Source: a bacterium (GTDB lineage: Bacteria; Vulcanimicrobiota; Xenobia; Xenobiales; Xenobiaceae). From it: 5,842 bases of DNA. The notes under the pieces are model-generated. The model saw only the letters and a list, made by a program, of their open reading frames with translations. It ran no database searches and had not been told where the DNA came from. Below are positions 4,239 through 5,842 of the stretch, piece by piece. The DNA lies in assembly GCA_017444045.1 (NCBI GenBank), contig JAFSXO010000376.1, forward strand, positions 1-5,842. Reading direction: 5' to 3'. Position numbers and translations under genes: made by a program. Numbering within the stretch: the first letter of the stretch is position 1; each line of letters starts with the position of its first letter.

Positions 4239-4916
4239 ATGTTAGCATTATTTATTAACGGCGGTCCCCGGAAGAACTGGACTACGGTTAAAATGCTCGA
4301 AAGTGCCATGAAAGGCGCGAGGGATGCGGGCGCCGAGACAGAGCTAGTTCATCTTTTTGACTATGAATACAGCGGATGCAGGTCTTGCTTTGCCTGCAAG
4401 CTGAAGAACAGCAAAACAAACGGCATCTGCGCCATCAGAGATGCCATCCGGCCTCTGCTTGAGAAGTGCTATGAAGCTGATATCATTGTAATAGGCAGCC
4501 CAGTTTATCTCAGCAATCCGACTGGAGCTGCAAAGTCCTTTATGGAGAGACTGATCTATCCTCTATTGTCGTATAATCCCAAAGCAAACGAGGCCGGCGA
4601 AATAGAGAGCAGCATCCGCAAGAAAAAAGTGCCCACGGCCATGATCTATTCTATGGGAGATACCAAGGAGCACACCGATCAGCTGCAGTATCCTCTGATA
4701 CTGGGCGAATACGCCCGCTTTATGAAGATGGCTTATGGAAGCGGAGAGATCCTTTGCACCTACAGCGGCTATCAGTTCGACGACTATTCAAGATATGATT
4801 TGCTTGACGGAGTCCAGGAATACAAAACAAAATACCGCGATGAGCAGCTTCCGAAGGATCTGGACGCGGCATACGAGCTGGGGAAACGGCTGGCGGCTTC
4901 CTGCCGTTTTCAATAA
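4239..4916 (+). CDS. Flavodoxin-fold NAD(P)H-dependent FMN reductase with CxxCxxC motif, 225 aa
   Basis: The protein has the flavodoxin/NADPH-dependent FMN reductase fold. Strand 1 runs into an FMN-phosphate loop at residues 7-16 (NGGPRKNWTT), the second flavin loop is SPVY at 87-90 followed by an NPTGAAKSFMERL helix, and a third loop follows at about 137-143. Cysteines at 47, 50 and 53 (GCRSCFACK) plus C64 form a CxxCxxC-x10-C cluster. In iron-sulphur flavoproteins a similar compact cluster, with a closer fourth cysteine, binds 4Fe-4S; many relatives keep these cysteines without a proven cluster. The expected role is two-electron reduction of a quinone, nitro compound or other acceptor in the cytoplasm, with the partner unknown. 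GAGG at 4229-4232 is well placed before the ATG. The length suits the family. The gene ends one base from the convergent ATPase gene. Confidence 0.88.
   Translation: MLALFINGGPRKNWTTVKMLESAMKGARDAGAETELVHLFDYEYSGCRSCFACKLKNSKTNGICAIRDAIRPLLEKCYEADIIVIGSPVYLSNPTGAAKSFMERLIYPLLSYNPKANEAGEIESSIRKKKVPTAMIYSMGDTKEHTDQLQYPLILGEYARFMKMAYGSGEILCTYSGYQFDDYSRYDLLDGVQEYKTKYRDEQLPKDLDAAYELGKRLAASCRFQ
4884..4910 (+). terminator. Possible intrinsic terminator inside the 3' end of the flavoprotein gene
   Basis: AAACGGC (4884-4890) pairs with GCCGTTT (4903-4909) across a 12-nt loop, and the 3' arm runs into TTTT (4907-4910), four bases before the stop codon. Because the next gene converges with a one-base gap, a terminator would have to lie within coding sequence, and this is the best candidate. 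A stem read both ways might serve both genes, but the T-run is short. Confidence 0.35.
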
Positions 4917-4917
4917 A

Positions 4918-5842
4918 CTAAGCGTTAAGCAGCCAATCCGCCAGATCCACGATCCGAATGCCTTCATAATCAGTCTCCGCATGGTTGGTTCTCGCCAACA
5001 GCAGCTTAGGATAAGCGTCTCTAATCTGCAGTAGCGGAGCCGTTTCCCGGGCAAACGTCTTTTCATCGGCGATATTGTCAGATACCTGAATATACAATTT
5101 CTCACTGCGCTTCACCGCCACAAAGTCAATCTCTTTTTTATACAGAATCCCGGAATAAACTTCGTATCCGCGCCTCAAAAGCTCGACAGCGACGATATTT
5201 TCCAGCACCCTGCCGTAATCCATGTTTTTAGTGCCCAGCTTGGCGTAACGGAAGGCATGATCGCTCAAATAATATTTATCGTTAGAAGCCAGATATTTTT
5301 TGCCCCGAATGTCGAATCGGCGGACTTTGTAAAAAGCAAAAGCCTGACAGAGATACTGAATATAAGCGCTTATGGTTTTATGGTTAATTTTATCCATATT
5401 CACAGTTAAAGCATCAGCAATATTCCTGGACGAAGAGAGATTAGAAATGTTGTCCATGAGGTAATCGCTTACCCTGTCCAAAAGCGCCGCATGGCGTATT
5501 TTATACTTTTGCCGAATATCGCGCAGTATCAAAGTATTAAAAATGTCTGCGATATAGTCGTATTTGGCCTCTTGCTTGCGGTACAGATACGATCCGGCCA
5601 TACCGCCTTCCATAATATAACGGTCTAAAGCCTTATATGGTTCGTGCAGCTCATAATACAGCATAAATTCCGCCAATGAGAACGGATACACCTTTATTTC
5701 AAAGGTTCGTCCGGTGAACAAGGTAGCCAAATCTGAACTGAGCAAAAACGCGTTAGAGCCGGTGATGTAAATATCGTATCGTTCCGAGGCATGCAGCCCA
5801 TTCAGCGCTTTTTCAAATTCCCGGCACATCTGCACTTCATCG
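4918..5842 (-). CDS. AAA ATPase with C-terminal DUF4143 domain, N-terminus cut by window edge
   Basis: About 307 residues are visible; the frame stays open to base 5842, so the start and Walker A motif lie outside. The first codons (5841-5827) read DEVQM, a Walker B-type DE box. Counting from the GTG at 5835, ITGS (24-27) is the sensor-like motif, LFTGR (39-43) holds a likely arginine finger, and the VYPFSLAEF stretch (49-57) is typical of this AAA_14 family. The DUF4143 half follows: a helical linker, a winged-helix-like part (about 115-165), then LENIVAVELLRRGYEV (211-226) and EIDFVAV...LYIQV (235-251). That layout resembles a PD-(D/E)xK nuclease fold, with Gln in place of the usual Lys. 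Family members are usually near 400 residues and of unknown cellular role. The GTG at 5835 is internal, not the true start. Confidence 0.9.
   Translation of the reverse strand, partial: DEVQMCREFEKALNGLHASERYDIYITGSNAFLLSSDLATLFTGRTFEIKVYPFSLAEFMLYYELHEPYKALDRYIMEGGMAGSYLYRKQEAKYDYIADIFNTLILRDIRQKYKIRHAALLDRVSDYLMDNISNLSSSRNIADALTVNMDKINHKTISAYIQYLCQAFAFYKVRRFDIRGKKYLASNDKYYLSDHAFRYAKLGTKNMDYGRVLENIVAVELLRRGYEVYSGILYKKEIDFVAVKRSEKLYIQVSDNIADEKTFARETAPLLQIRDAYPKLLLARTNHAETDYEGIRIVDLADWLLNA

Noticed and set aside
3741..4309. Minus-strand frames opposite the cupin gene
   Set aside because: They lie opposite a clear cupin with matching motifs, so they are shadows.
1..5842. CRISPR array, tRNA, rRNA or transposase
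   Set aside because: No regularly spaced direct repeats of the right size, no tRNA-like cloverleaf or rRNA segment, and no transposase-like protein was seen.

Overview
The window looks like an accessory segment of a bacterial chromosome, most likely from a Gram-negative anaerobe. The clues are an RTX-type calcium-binding protein (a family mainly of diderms), an FMN flavoprotein with an iron-sulphur-type cysteine cluster, and a DUF4143-type ATPase, which is common in anaerobes. No ribosomal or other taxonomic marker is present, so I do not name a genus.

Layout: Bases 1-509 hold no firm gene. They contain a hairpin-rich palindromic element (about 50-100), a promoter candidate (177-204) with a dyad over its -35 region, and a leader of roughly 300 nt with two hairpins and a possible 48-codon upstream ORF. 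Bases 510-2246 encode a 578-residue protein I cannot assign to a family: an acidic disordered N-terminus, an alanine-patterned coiled coil, about eight degenerate Arg/Pro-rich repeats and a separate C-terminal region. Bases 2247-2867 hold a strong hairpin, a near-perfect dyad, a small 89-residue ORF with a good ribosome binding site, and a hairpin/promoter region. Bases 2868-3803 encode a 311-residue RTX protein. Next come a single-domain cupin (3876-4205) and a flavodoxin-fold reductase (4239-4916), 33 bp apart and probably cotranscribed. A minus-strand AAA/DUF4143 ATPase (4918-5842), cut by the window edge, meets them tail to tail with one base between stop codons.

How the parts may relate: the cupin and flavoprotein form a plausible small redox operon. 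The left part (unknown repeat protein, small ORF, RTX protein) is accessory in character: long non-coding spacers, many dyads, separate likely transcription units and different arginine codon use. The proteins starting at 510, 2496 and 2868 all have hydrophilic Ser/Asn-rich N-termini with no Sec signal peptide. This fits, but does not prove, secretion by a non-Sec route. The most novel object is the repeat protein at 510-2246. I see no CRISPR array, transposase, tRNA or rRNA.
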